NCBI GenBank assembly: GCA_035762175.1
Contig: DASTPP010000268.1
Location: 1 to 49,946 of the forward strand
Reading direction: 5' to 3'
From: DASTPP01 sp035762175
GTDB lineage: Bacteria; Myxococcota_A; Polyangia; Polyangiales; Polyangiaceae
DNA length: 49,946 bases
The first letter of the stretch is position 1; the number at the start of each line of letters is the position of its first letter. This document shows, piece after piece, positions 1 to 10,428 of this stretch. Below the pieces are notes generated by a model that searched no databases, was not told where the DNA came from, and worked only from the letters and a program-made list of their open reading frames with translations. Made by a program: the position numbers and the translations under genes.

Positions 1-192
1 GGTGCCGGCGGGGGCTCGGCGACCGCCTGGGGCGGCGGAGGCGGCGGGCGGGGCGACCGGGGCGGCGGAGCCGGGGGGGGCGGCGCCGGGGGGCGGCAGC
101 TGGGCGAAGACCGAAGAAGGCAGGGCGGCGAGGACCGACCAGAGCAGCAAGAGCGCCGCGGGGGCTCGAAACCAACGGGGGGGGGAAGTCAT
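1..192 (-). CDS. N-terminus of a secreted protein (partial, cut by window edge)
   Basis: Reading the minus strand from an ATG at 192 gives an open frame to the window edge (64 codons). It begins with a classic signal peptide: a short Arg-containing n-region (MTSPPRWFRAPA), a Leu/Ala-rich core, and an Ala-x-Ala type cleavage site (SSVFA) followed by QLPPP. After that the sequence is Pro/Ala/Gly-rich, as in exported linker regions. The mature domain lies outside the window, so function cannot be assigned. It is divergent from the cyclase gene at 312, with about 120 bases between the starts. The overlapping plus-strand frame at 2-229 is a shadow of this gene. Confidence 0.6.
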   Translation of the reverse strand, partial: MTSPPRWFRAPAALLLLWSVLAALPSSVFAQLPPPGAAPPGSAAPVAPPAASAAPGGRRAPAGT

Positions 193-311
193 TTACGGGC
201 CGGTCGGGGTCGTGCGTAGCCGCCCGTAGCTCAGGACCGGGGGCGTCACAAGCGCGGCCGGCGTGCCAGCCGATTGTTTCGGGCGTCTCGTCTCGCTAAG
301 GTGTGCCGCAC

Positions 312-2075
312 ATGGCACGGCTCATCTTGGCCACCGCTGACGGGCAGCAGGTGGTCGAACTGCGGCCGGTCAACTCACTCGGCCGGCACCCGAACAACTC
401 GATCCAGCTGCTCGACAAGATCGTGTCGAAGGAACATTGCACGATCGAACAGAGGGGCGAGGCGTTCGTGCTGCGCGACGCCGGCAGCCTCAACGGCACG
501 TACATCAACGGCGAGCGCGTCAAGGGCGAGCAGCTCTTGCGCCACGGCGACGAGATCTCGCTCGGCTCGACGCGCGCGCGCTTCGACGACGGGTCGGGGC
601 CGCTGCCGCCGGGCGGGCGGCCGGGGCCGGGGCTGCGCCCGCCGCTGCCGGCCGACCCGCCGGCCCGGGGGGCGCCGCCCTACCGGCAGCCGGCGCCGCC
701 GGTCGTGGCGACGCCGCCGCCGCTCGAGCCGCTGCCGCCGCCCTCGGCGGGGCGGCAGGGGCCGGCGGTGACGCGCATCGAGGTGCAGGCGCAAGAGCGG
801 GCCATCGGCACCCAGATCGCGGCGGTGCAGAAGGGCTTTCTGCCCTACGAAGACGTCGCGTCGAACGCGGCGCAGCTGCGCGACGACTACGAGCGGCTGC
901 GGCTGTCGTACGAGCTGTCGCGCGAGGTGGCGCTCGAGCGCAACCTCGAGAAGATGCTCGAGAAGATCCTCGCGTCGATGTTCAAGTTCACGCGGGCCGA
1001 CCGCGGGGTGATCTTCTTGAAAGACCGCGACGGCGAGCTGCACGGCATGCTGAGCCGGCGGCGCGACGGCTCGGACACGCCCATCACGGTCTCGTCGACC
1101 ATCATGAGCCACGTGATGCGCGAGCGGGCGGCGGTGCTCACCCACGACGCCGCGATGGACTTCGCGGCCGCCAAGGGCAAGAGCATGATCTTGAACCGGA
1201 TCAGCTCGGCCATCGTCGTGCCGCTCTTGCACAACGACGAGGTGCTCGGCATCTTGTGGCTCGACTCGGAGACGCTCGCCCAGTTCACCCCGAAAGACCT
1301 CGAATTGGTCGCGGCGGTGTCGCACCAGGCGGCGATGTTCATCGAGATCAACATCTTGGGGCGCAAGATCGAAGACGAGATCGTCAACCGCGAGCGGCTC
1401 TCGCGGCTGCTCTCGCCGAACATCGCCCAGCGCATCATCTCGGGCGAGCTGAACATCGAGAAGGGCGGCAGCCTGGTCAAAGAGTGCACGGTGTTCAACA
1501 GCGACATCCGCGGCTTCACGCGGATGAGCGAGGGCACGCCGGCGCCGGTGGTCGTCGAGATGCTGAACGACTACTTCGAGGTGATGGTCGAGTCGATCTT
1601 CAAGTTCGAGGGCACGCTCGACAAGTTCATGGGCGACGGCATCATGGCGCTCTGGGGCGCGCCGGTGGCGCACCCCGACGACGCGGTCCGGTGCGTGCGC
1701 TGCGCGCTCGAGCAGATGGAGGTGCTCGGGCGCTTCAACCGCCGGCGCCTCGAAGAAGACGAGCCGCCGATCGCGATCGGCATCGGGGTGCACACGGGCG
1801 AGCTCGTCGCGGGCTACGTCGGCAGCTCGCGCGCGCTCTCGTACACGGTCATCGGCGACACGGCGAACACCTCGGCGCGGCTCTGCAACATCGCGCAGGC
1901 GGGGCAGGTGATCGTGAGCGAGACGACGCACGGGCGGCTCGGCGGCAAGTTCGAGGTCGAAGAGCTGCCGAGCGCGCTGCTGAAGGGCAAAGAGCGGCCG
2001 TTGCGCATCTTCAACGTGCTGCGCGAGCGGCCCATGGTGCAGGTGCCGGCGGGGGCTCCGGCCTCGAGCGGCTGA
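312..2075 (+). CDS. FHA-GAF-class III nucleotide cyclase
   Basis: Predicted cytoplasmic signalling enzyme that makes cyclic nucleotide, probably cAMP, from NTP. Domains in order: an FHA phosphothreonine-binding domain at about residues 10-95 (GRHPNNS, SLNGTYING), a Pro-rich linker, a GAF sensor domain at about 200-345, and a class III cyclase catalytic domain at about 385-570. Both metal-binding Asp residues are present (FNSDIRGFT, DKFMGDG). Lys in DKFMGDG and Asp in VIGDTANTSARL are the ATP-selecting residues of adenylate cyclases, and the transition-state Asn/Arg follow, so the enzyme should be active. I chose ATG 312 over GTG 303 because AAGG at 298-301 fits as a ribosome site. A TTGTTT-N17-TAAGGT promoter-like pair (274-302) would instead make the transcript almost leaderless. 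The next gene starts 4 bases after the stop, so the two are probably co-transcribed. Confidence 0.9.
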   Translation: MARLILATADGQQVVELRPVNSLGRHPNNSIQLLDKIVSKEHCTIEQRGEAFVLRDAGSLNGTYINGERVKGEQLLRHGDEISLGSTRARFDDGSGPLPPGGRPGPGLRPPLPADPPARGAPPYRQPAPPVVATPPPLEPLPPPSAGRQGPAVTRIEVQAQERAIGTQIAAVQKGFLPYEDVASNAAQLRDDYERLRLSYELSREVALERNLEKMLEKILASMFKFTRADRGVIFLKDRDGELHGMLSRRRDGSDTPITVSSTIMSHVMRERAAVLTHDAAMDFAAAKGKSMILNRISSAIVVPLLHNDEVLGILWLDSETLAQFTPKDLELVAAVSHQAAMFIEINILGRKIEDEIVNRERLSRLLSPNIAQRIISGELNIEKGGSLVKECTVFNSDIRGFTRMSEGTPAPVVVEMLNDYFEVMVESIFKFEGTLDKFMGDGIMALWGAPVAHPDDAVRCVRCALEQMEVLGRFNRRRLEEDEPPIAIGIGVHTGELVAGYVGSSRALSYTVIGDTANTSARLCNIAQAGQVIVSETTHGRLGGKFEVEELPSALLKGKERPLRIFNVLRERPMVQVPAGAPASSG

Positions 2076-2079
2076 GGCG

Positions 2080-4329
2080 ATGCTGACCGGCCCGCGCTCG
2101 CTGCCGCGCCTCCTGGTCGACCGGGCCGGGGTGACGATGGCCCAGGTCGACGAGGCGCTCGCGCGCCAGACCGTCGACGGCGGCGACTTCGTCATCAACC
2201 TGCTCGAGGCGGTGGGGCCCTCGGGCGAGGGGGCGCTGCGGTCGGCGCTGTCCGAGCAGACGGGGCTCGAGCTGGCGCCGCCGGGCGAGCTGCCCGAGCC
2301 GCCGCCCGAGGGCCTGAGCGCGAAGCTGCCGGCCGAGCTGGCGGTGCGCCACGGGGTCGTGCCCTTCGACGAGCGCGAGGGCACGCTCTGCGTGGCGGTC
2401 GACGAGCCGCTGCCCGAGGCGCTGCTCGACCAACTGATGGCCGAGGTGGGGGCGCCCATCTTGCAGTTTGTGGCGCCGACGCCGCGGGTCCGGCAGGCGC
2501 TCGCGCGCGAGTACGGCCACCCGCTCGACCGGCGCACGGCGCGGCTGCTGGCGCGGCTCGACGGCCACGACGACCCCTTGCCGAGCCCGCCGCCGCCCTC
2601 GAACTCGCAGCCGCCGCCGCCCTCGCGGGGGCTGGCGCGCTGGCTGCAGCGGGCGCAGACGGCGGGCGAGGCGCGGCCGACGGCGCGGGCGCCGCGGCTG
2701 AGCGCGGCCGAGGCCGAGGCGCGCATTCTCGAGGCCGAAGACACGGCCGGGGCGCTGCAGGCCTTCTTCGAGTTCTCGCGGCAGTACTTCCACTTTACCG
2801 CGCTCTTCGTGGTCGTCGCCGACCGGGCGCTCTGCTTCGACCGGCACCAGCGCGGGGCCGAGGCGGGCGAGCCGCCGGCGAACCTGACGCTCTTCCTCGA
2901 CGGGCCGGGCTGCCTGACGCACGCGCGCGACCGCAAGGCGCCGGTCTGCGAGCGGCTCTCGAAGCGGGGGCTCGACGCCGAGCTCGCCTCGGGGCTCGGG
3001 CGGCCGCCGGGCGCGCTCGCGCTCGCGCTGCCGGTGCTGGTGCGCGGGCGCGTCGCGGCGCTGCTCTACGCCGACGAGGGGCGGCAGCCGGTCGAGCTGT
3101 CGCAGGCGGGCGAGGTCATCGCGCTCGCCTCGCTGCTCGGCCACGCCCTCGAGCGCTTCGCGCTGCGCAGAAAGCGCCGCGCCGCCGGCCCGCGCCCCGA
3201 GGGCGGGGCGGCCGAGGCGGGCGCCGAGGGCGCGGTCGACCGCGCCTCGATCCCCAGCGAGCCGCCGCCCGAGATCGAGACCGCGCGGCCCCCGCCGCCC
3301 TCCGAGCCGCCCGACGGCTCGCCCGCCTCGCTCTTGCACTACCAGCCGCCGACGGCTCCGCCGCTGCCGCGGCAAGAGCCCACGCTGCCTTCGATCATCG
3401 TCTCGGCGCCGAGCGACCTGCCGAACCTCTTGGCGCGCCTGAGCGAGGGCGGCTCCGGGCTCGACCAGGTGCTCGAGCGGGTGCGGCGCGAGGGCGCGGC
3501 GCTCGCGCCGCTCCTGCTCTCGCGGCTGCCGGGGCCGTCGCCCTACAGCCGGGGCGACCTCTTGGCCGGCTCGGTGCGGCCGCGCGACGCGGGGCCCTAC
3601 TTCCTCGCCCTCGTCACGCTCGGCCGCGACGCGCTCTCGCTCGTGAGCGCGCGCAGCGCGACGGGGGCGCCGGGGGCGCGCTTTTACGCGACCTTCCTGC
3701 TCGGCGACTTCGCCTTCGAAGAGGCGGCGGTCGCGATCGCCGGCCGCCTCTTCGACCCGGACGCCGACATCCGCACGATCGCGCGCGTCTCGGCGCGCCA
3801 CCTCGGGCCCGAGCGCGAGGTGGCGCGGCCGCTGGCCGAGGCGCTCGAGGGCACGCTCAAAGACCTGCTGGCCGGCCCGCGGCGGCGGCGCCTGGCGGCC
3901 GAGACGCTCGGCGAGCTGCGCATGGCCACGGGGCTCGGGGTGCTGGTCGACGCGCTGGGCGACAGCGACTCGTCGGTCGTCGACGTGGCGCACCGGGCGC
4001 TCGTCGTCTTGACCTGCCACGACTACGGGCACGACGCGGCCGCCTGGCGCGCGTTCGGGCGGCGCGAGGGCGGGCGGGCGCGGGCGGCCTGGCTGGTCGA
4101 CTCGCTCACCCACGACAACGCGACGATGCGCCTGCTGGCCGCGGCCGAGCTGACGCCGCTCTTGCCGCACTTGCCGGGGCTGACGCGCTTCGCCATGCTC
4201 TCGGCGGCCGAGCGGTCCGAGCTGCAGGCGGCCTGCCGGGCGCTGCTCGAGGGCCCGGCGGCCGACAAGGCCCCGCCGCCCGAGGCGGTGCCGGCGCGGG
4301 TGAGCATCCGGCCGCCGCCGGCCTCGTGA
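2080..4329 (+). CDS. GspE-N domain / GAF-like / HEAT-repeat protein
   Basis: A 749-residue multidomain protein without an obvious catalytic site. Residues 1-150 resemble the N-terminal domain of type II secretion/pilus ATPases (GspE/PilB/MshE type: LPRLLVDRAGVTMAQVDEAL, then a second module with VVPFDEREGTLCVAVDEPL). In the MshE family this domain binds cyclic di-GMP; whether this one does is unknown. No ATPase domain follows. After a Pro-rich linker comes a region at about 215-375 with GAF-like character, a second Pro-rich stretch, and Ala/Leu/Arg-rich helical repeats of HEAT type at about 510-720. It sits 4 bases behind the cyclase gene, so I infer a shared signalling role. Extra GspE-N proteins joined to HEAT repeats are a recurring myxobacterial architecture. 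Confidence 0.75.
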   Translation: MLTGPRSLPRLLVDRAGVTMAQVDEALARQTVDGGDFVINLLEAVGPSGEGALRSALSEQTGLELAPPGELPEPPPEGLSAKLPAELAVRHGVVPFDEREGTLCVAVDEPLPEALLDQLMAEVGAPILQFVAPTPRVRQALAREYGHPLDRRTARLLARLDGHDDPLPSPPPPSNSQPPPPSRGLARWLQRAQTAGEARPTARAPRLSAAEAEARILEAEDTAGALQAFFEFSRQYFHFTALFVVVADRALCFDRHQRGAEAGEPPANLTLFLDGPGCLTHARDRKAPVCERLSKRGLDAELASGLGRPPGALALALPVLVRGRVAALLYADEGRQPVELSQAGEVIALASLLGHALERFALRRKRRAAGPRPEGGAAEAGAEGAVDRASIPSEPPPEIETARPPPPSEPPDGSPASLLHYQPPTAPPLPRQEPTLPSIIVSAPSDLPNLLARLSEGGSGLDQVLERVRREGAALAPLLLSRLPGPSPYSRGDLLAGSVRPRDAGPYFLALVTLGRDALSLVSARSATGAPGARFYATFLLGDFAFEEAAVAIAGRLFDPDADIRTIARVSARHLGPEREVARPLAEALEGTLKDLLAGPRRRRLAAETLGELRMATGLGVLVDALGDSDSSVVDVAHRALVVLTCHDYGHDAAAWRAFGRREGGRARAAWLVDSLTHDNATMRLLAAAELTPLLPHLPGLTRFAMLSAAERSELQAACRALLEGPAADKAPPPEAVPARVSIRPPPAS

Positions 4330-4332
4330 CCC

Positions 4333-4361
4333 TTGACAGGGGGCCTCGGGGGCGGCACCCT
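4333..4361 (+). promoter_or_regulatory. Candidate promoter before small protein and rpsT
   Basis: A perfect TTGACA at 4333-4338 is followed after 17 bases by CACCCT (4356-4361), a poor -10 box. It overlaps the stop region of the preceding gene and lies about 97 bases before the next start. It is supported by the ideal -35 and spacing and weakened by the -10. Confidence 0.35.
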
Positions 4362-4457
4362 GCGCGCCCCTCGCCCAACGTGCGGGCCCTTGCCGGCCCC
4401 GACCCCCCAGTCGCCGCTCGGCGCGCCCGAGCGCGGGTTGAAACGAACGAACGCACC

Positions 4458-4643
4458 ATGGTCTCTTCGACGCAGCAAACGAGCCGCATTCGTCGCCGCA
4501 AGCGGGCGACCAACGGCAAGGCCGGCAAGGCCCAGCGGCGCCGCCTCGGCACGCCCGCCTTCCCCGTCCACCCCGCCGGCTACGACGCGAACGCGCCCGA
4601 CGCGCGCCGCGAGCCCTCCCCCCCCTCTTCTTCCTCGACCTGA
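4458..4643 (+). CDS. Small basic hypothetical protein upstream of rpsT
   Basis: A 61-residue protein starting at ATG 4458. The first half is very basic (RIRRRKRATNGKAGKAQRRR) and is followed by TPAFPVHPAGYDANAPDA and a Ser/Pro tail. The basic part suggests nucleic-acid binding or a ribosome-associated role, but no family is recognised. It ends 9 bases before rpsT, so it is probably co-transcribed with it. The open frame continues upstream to 4326, but the first 44 codons there look like random high-GC translation, so the ATG is preferred. Confidence 0.5.
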   Translation: MVSSTQQTSRIRRRKRATNGKAGKAQRRRLGTPAFPVHPAGYDANAPDARREPSPPSSSST

Positions 4644-4652
4644 GCCCGCGCC

Positions 4653-4925
4653 ATGGCGAATCACGCATCGGCAGAGAAGCGCAACCGTCAACGCATCAAC
4701 CGCACCCGCCGCAACCGCTCGATCAAGAGCGCGGTGCGCACGGCGGTCAAGCAGGCGCGCACGGCCGTCGGCGGCCAGAAGCAAGAGGCCCAGGGCCTGG
4801 TGGTCGCCGCGACCTCGGCCCTCGACCGCGCCGCCAGCAAGGGCGTGGTGCACCCGAAGGCCGCCTCGCGCGCGAAGGCGCGACTGGCCCGGGCGCTGCA
4901 CAAGGCGTCGAAGGCCGCGGCCTGA
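4653..4925 (+). CDS. rpsT: 30S ribosomal protein S20
   Basis: A 90-residue protein with the family's typical length and composition: MANHASAEKRNRQRINRTRR at the start and a basic helical hairpin ending KARLARALHKASKAAA. S20 is a primary 16S rRNA-binding protein of the small subunit body. The conserved lysines and arginines and the HPKAASRAKARLA motif near the C-terminus are present. It is followed directly by a strong hairpin (4925-4965) that probably ends the transcript. Confidence 0.97.
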   Translation: MANHASAEKRNRQRINRTRRNRSIKSAVRTAVKQARTAVGGQKQEAQGLVVAATSALDRAASKGVVHPKAASRAKARLARALHKASKAAA

Positions 4926-4965
4926 AGCGCGGGCGGGGGCCCTCGGGGCCCTCACGCCGGCGCTT
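4925..4965 (+). terminator. Hairpin after rpsT
   Basis: Nested inverted repeats start at the rpsT stop codon: AAGCGC (4925-4930) pairs with GCGCTT (4960-4965), with an inner GGGCCC/GGGCCC stem around a TCG loop. There is no T-tract, so if it terminates transcription it is not a textbook intrinsic terminator. The rest of the gap to 5090 shows no further feature. Confidence 0.5.
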
Positions 4966-5090
4966 GAATCGCTGGTAGGTGGCGGTGCGCGCCCTTGCCC
5001 GGGGGGCGCCGGCGTCGCCGTTGAGGGGGCTGCCGGCCGGCGAGGCCCGGGCGTGAATGGGCGCGGCCGGGGCCCCGTCCCTTTTCCCGG

Positions 5091-5120
5091 TTGGGGCGCC
5101 CGGGTGGTGTGGCATACAAT
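5091..5120 (+). promoter_or_regulatory. Candidate promoter of Ser/Thr kinase gene
   Basis: TTGGGG (5091-5096), 18 bases, then TACAAT (5115-5120), one of the best -10 boxes in the window. Transcription would start near 5127. That would exclude the upstream in-frame start at 5091 and supports GTG 5181 as the kinase start. Confidence 0.5.
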
Positions 5121-5180
5121 CGGGCCTGGCGCGCGCTCGTGCCCCCGTCTGCCCGACCGCGTCGTTTGCCGAGTTGCCCC

Positions 5181-6758
5181 GTGACGAGCGAGCCCTACCC
5201 CCCCCCCGAGCCGTCGACGCCCCCCGAGGGCGGCGGCGCGCCGAGCGGGCCCATCGGCACGGTGCTCGACGGCAAGTGGAAGCTGGTGCGGGTGCTCGGC
5301 CGCGGCGGCATGGGGGTCGTCTACGAGGGGCTGAACGTCGCCATCGGCAAGCGGGTGGCGCTCAAGTTCATCGACGCGCCCATCGCGGCCGACCCCGAGG
5401 TGGTGAGCCGCTTTCAGCGCGAGGCGCAGGCGGCGAGCGCGGTCGACAGCGCGCACATCGTGCAGATCTTCGACACGGGCACGGCGCCCGACGGCTCGCC
5501 CTACCTCGTGATGGAGCTCTTGCAGGGCGAGACGCTCGGGGCGCGCATTCGCCGGCTCGGGCGGCTCTCGGTCGAAGAGACGGTGCACGTGCTCTGCCAG
5601 GTGCTGCGGGGGCTCGGGCGGGCGCACGCGGCGGGCGTGATTCACCGCGATCTGAAGCCCGACAACATCTTCTTGGTCGATCGCGACGACGACCCGCTCT
5701 TCGTCAAGCTGCTCGACTTCGGCATCTCGAAGATCGCGCGGCAGACGACCGAGTCGGGCCACACGCTGACGCGCAAGGGCGCGGTGCTCGGCACGCCCTA
5801 TTACATGAGCCCCGAGCAGGCCCAGGCGCACCACGACCTCGACGGGCGCACCGACCTCTTCTCGGTGGGGGCGATCGCGTACGAGTGCCTGCACGGCAAG
5901 GCGCCCTACGCGGGGCTCGAGGCCTACGAGGCGATCATCGTCGCCATCGTCACGCGCGACGCGCCCTCGCTCAAGGGGCTGCACCCCGAGCTGCCGACGC
6001 CGCTCTGCGAGGTGGTGCAGCGCGCGCTCTCGCGCGACCGCGACGCGCGCTACGCGTCGGCCGCGGCGATGCTCGAGGCGGTGCGGCGCGCGGCGCCCGA
6101 ACTGGCGGGGCTGCCGCGCTCGTCGTCGCAGAGCGTCTCGGGCGTGCCCGCGGCGGCGCCGGCGACGACGCCGTCGGGCGCCCCCGACGCCTCGGCGCAG
6201 ACGGGCGGCAGCTGGTCGTCGCGCCCGCGCAGCGTCACCCCGACGCTCGTCAGCCCGCCGACGGGGGCGTTCCGGCGGCTGCGGCCGCTGCTCCTGCTCG
6301 GGGCGGCGGCGACGGCGATCGGGCTCGGGGCGACGCTGGCCCTCTCGCCGCGGCGCCCGCCGGCGGCCCCGGCGGTCACGCCCGCGCCGAGCGAGCCCGC
6401 GCTCGCGCGCATGCGCGTCACCAGCAACGTGCCCGGCGCGCGCGTCTTCGTCGACGGCCGGCTCGCGCCCGACGGCGTCGTGCAGGGCCGCGAGCGGTCG
6501 TCGCACGTCATCCGGGTCGAGGCCCCGGGCCACGCGACCTTCGAGCGGAGCGAAATCCTCGACGGCCGCGACGAGCTCTCGCTGGTCTTGCCCCCGCTCG
6601 TCGCCCCGGCCGACGCGGCCGACGCGGCCCCGCACCCGCCCGCGGCGCCCGCCCCGAACGGCCCGCGGCCCCGCCCGCCCGCGAACGGCCGGCCCCCCGC
6701 CGCCAAGCCCCCCGCGGGCGCGAACGGCGGGCTGCACTTGAAGACCGACCCGACGTGA
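5181..6758 (+). CDS. Ser/Thr protein kinase with transmembrane segment and PEGA-like C-terminus
   Basis: Bacterial Hanks-type (PknB-like) kinase of about 525 residues. The kinase domain (about 33-300) has the glycine loop GRGGMGVVYEG, catalytic Lys in VALKF (about residue 62), HRDLKPDN (about 155), DFGIS (about 179) and GTPYYMSPEQ, so it should be active. A Ser/Pro/Ala linker is followed by one membrane helix (LRPLLLLGAAATAIGLGATLALS, about 365-388) and an external PEGA-type beta module (VPGARVFVDGRL) that may contact the cell envelope. GTG 5181 is chosen because a good promoter lies at 5091-5120 and the extra upstream codons look non-coding. The secreted TPR-PEGA gene follows 18 bases later, probably in the same transcript. 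Confidence 0.92.
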   Translation: MTSEPYPPPEPSTPPEGGGAPSGPIGTVLDGKWKLVRVLGRGGMGVVYEGLNVAIGKRVALKFIDAPIAADPEVVSRFQREAQAASAVDSAHIVQIFDTGTAPDGSPYLVMELLQGETLGARIRRLGRLSVEETVHVLCQVLRGLGRAHAAGVIHRDLKPDNIFLVDRDDDPLFVKLLDFGISKIARQTTESGHTLTRKGAVLGTPYYMSPEQAQAHHDLDGRTDLFSVGAIAYECLHGKAPYAGLEAYEAIIVAIVTRDAPSLKGLHPELPTPLCEVVQRALSRDRDARYASAAAMLEAVRRAAPELAGLPRSSSQSVSGVPAAAPATTPSGAPDASAQTGGSWSSRPRSVTPTLVSPPTGAFRRLRPLLLLGAAATAIGLGATLALSPRRPPAAPAVTPAPSEPALARMRVTSNVPGARVFVDGRLAPDGVVQGRERSSHVIRVEAPGHATFERSEILDGRDELSLVLPPLVAPADAADAAPHPPAAPAPNGPRPRPPANGRPPAAKPPAGANGGLHLKTDPT

Positions 6759-6776
6759 GCTTAAGTCGAAGCCACC

Positions 6777-8216
6777 TTGAGGTGCTTCGCCGCTTTCGCG
6801 CTCGCCCTGCTGGTCGCGCTCGCCGCCCGGCCCGCCCTCGCCGACAACGACGACGAGGGCAAGCGCCACTTCCGCGCCGGCGTCGGGCTCTACCAGGGCG
6901 GCAACTACAACGGGGCGCTCGCCGAGTTCCAGGCGTCGCACCAGCTCCGGCCCACCGCGAGCGCGCTGCAGAACATCGCGCTCTGCCAGAAGGCGCTCTT
7001 CCGCTACGTCGAGGCGATCGAGACGCTCGAGTCGCTCCTGCGCGCCTACGGCGACAAGCTGCCCGCGTCCGAGAAGAAGGCCGTGCGCGACGCCATCGAC
7101 GAGATGCGCCCGCGCGTCGCGTCGGTCGTCGTGGCCGTCTCGCCGCCGAACGCCACGCTGAGCGTCGACGGGCGCGCGGTGCCGGGCGGCGCCGAGCGCA
7201 AGGTGCAGCTCGACGTGGGCGAGCACGTGTTCGAGGCCGAGGCGCCCGGGCACCGGCCCTACGCCAAGCGCATCGGCTTCGCCGCGGCCGACCGGCACAT
7301 CGAGATCGCGCTGACGCCCGAGCTCGGCACGCTCACCGTGCGCGCCGACGACCCCGACGCCGCCATCAACGTCGACGGCGTCGCCCGCGGCCACGGCACC
7401 TGGACGGGCGCGGTCTCCGCCGGGGTCAAGCACTCGATCACGGTCTTCAAGCCGGGCAAGCAGACCGTCGCGCTCGAGGCCGTGGTCGCCCCGGGCGAGA
7501 AGCAAGAGCTCAAGGCGCAGCTCGACCCGGGCACGAGCCGCCCCCCGCCCTACGTCTACGCGCCGCCCCCCGAGAAGGCCCAACAGATCGGCCCCTACGG
7601 CTTCGTGCTGGCCTCGACGTACGTCGTCACGAACCACCCCGATTACTTCGCCGTCCCCGAAGACAGCAACGTCACCATCGACGGGGCGTACTTCGGGCTG
7701 CGCGGCGGCTACCGGCTGACGAGCAACTTCGGGCTCGAGGGCTCGTTCGAGGCCGGCGCGCACGCCGTGGGGCCGGGCTGCTACAGCACCGAGGTCACGA
7801 GCATCAACGACTGCACCGAGACCGAGTCCGACCGCGACGGCGGGCCGACCTACCGGCTCGTCGGCCGCCGCGTCGGCGCGCACGCCCGCGCCTGGGTGCC
7901 CATCTCGCGCGAGTTCGCGCTCGTCGGCACCGCCGGCCTCGGCGCGGTGCACCACCGGCTGAACATGGGCCCCTCGCGGACGTCGGGCGAGCTCGGCGCC
8001 GTCCGCGCCAACGCCTGGAACGGCTTCGTCATGTTCGAGGTCGGGGCCGAGCTCAACATCCGCCGCGTGCTCATCGACCTCGTGGTGGTCCTCGTCGGCG
8101 AGGGCGTGAACAACCTCAGCAACGAAGACCAGCCGGGGGGGCGCCAGGCGTACAAAGCGAACCCGAGCATCGGCATGGGGGGCCTGGGCGTGCGCCTCGG
8201 CTACGGGCACTTCTAG
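6777..8216 (+). CDS. Secreted TPR / PEGA / outer-membrane barrel-like protein
   Basis: A 479-residue exported protein. The only workable start is TTG 6777, because an in-frame TAA lies at 6762-6764 and the signal peptide (MRCFAAFALALLVALAARPALA) begins right there. After cleavage a TPR-like region (about 25-105: HFRAGVGLYQGGNYNGALAEF) is followed by two PEGA-type beta modules (about 115-250) and a C-terminal half with alternating hydrophobic/polar strands ending in GYGHF, as in outer-membrane beta-barrels (inference). Two Cys in the barrel part (GCYSTEV, NDCTET) could form a disulfide. Its position behind a receptor-like kinase suggests an envelope role, but no enzymatic function is visible. 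Confidence 0.75.
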   Translation: MRCFAAFALALLVALAARPALADNDDEGKRHFRAGVGLYQGGNYNGALAEFQASHQLRPTASALQNIALCQKALFRYVEAIETLESLLRAYGDKLPASEKKAVRDAIDEMRPRVASVVVAVSPPNATLSVDGRAVPGGAERKVQLDVGEHVFEAEAPGHRPYAKRIGFAAADRHIEIALTPELGTLTVRADDPDAAINVDGVARGHGTWTGAVSAGVKHSITVFKPGKQTVALEAVVAPGEKQELKAQLDPGTSRPPPYVYAPPPEKAQQIGPYGFVLASTYVVTNHPDYFAVPEDSNVTIDGAYFGLRGGYRLTSNFGLEGSFEAGAHAVGPGCYSTEVTSINDCTETESDRDGGPTYRLVGRRVGAHARAWVPISREFALVGTAGLGAVHHRLNMGPSRTSGELGAVRANAWNGFVMFEVGAELNIRRVLIDLVVVLVGEGVNNLSNEDQPGGRQAYKANPSIGMGGLGVRLGYGHF

Positions 8217-8230
8217 GGCCCGCGCCGGCC

Positions 8231-8260
8231 GGGGCGGCGGCCGCCCGCGGGGGGTTTTTC
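8231..8260 (+). terminator. Possible intrinsic terminator before acs
   Basis: A GC-rich inverted repeat (GGGCGG...CCGCCC within 8232-8246), then a G run and five T (8255-8259). It sits just after the stop at 8216 and is one of the few T-runs after a hairpin in the window. Stem pairing is approximate. Confidence 0.35.
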
Positions 8261-8315
8261 GGGCCCTTCGCCGGCGCTATGATCCGCGGCCCCGACCCAC
8301 GACGGCGAGGCCCCC

Positions 8316-10301
<1,986 letters not shown>

Positions 10302-10322
10302 GCGGCCCGGGGCCCGCCCGCC

Positions 10323-10361
10323 GGCGCGGGGCGGGCCCGCGGCCGGCGCCGGCCCCGCGCC
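10323..10361. terminator. Hairpin between convergent acs and response regulator
   Basis: GGCGCGGGGC (10323-10332) is perfectly inverted as GCCCCGCGCC (10352-10361), with a 19-base GC loop. It lies between converging genes and could stop both. There is no T-tract. The rest of 10302-10428 is very GC-rich and otherwise featureless. Confidence 0.3.
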
Positions 10362-10428
10362 CCGCCCCCCGCCGCGGAGCCCCGCGCCGACGATCGCCGC
10401 CCCGCGCCCCGGCGCCGGGCGGCCCCGC

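Noticed and set aside
4023..8210. Long minus-strand open frame opposite the kinase region
   Set aside because: Antisense shadow: low-complexity Arg/Gly/Val/Leu composition and no domains.
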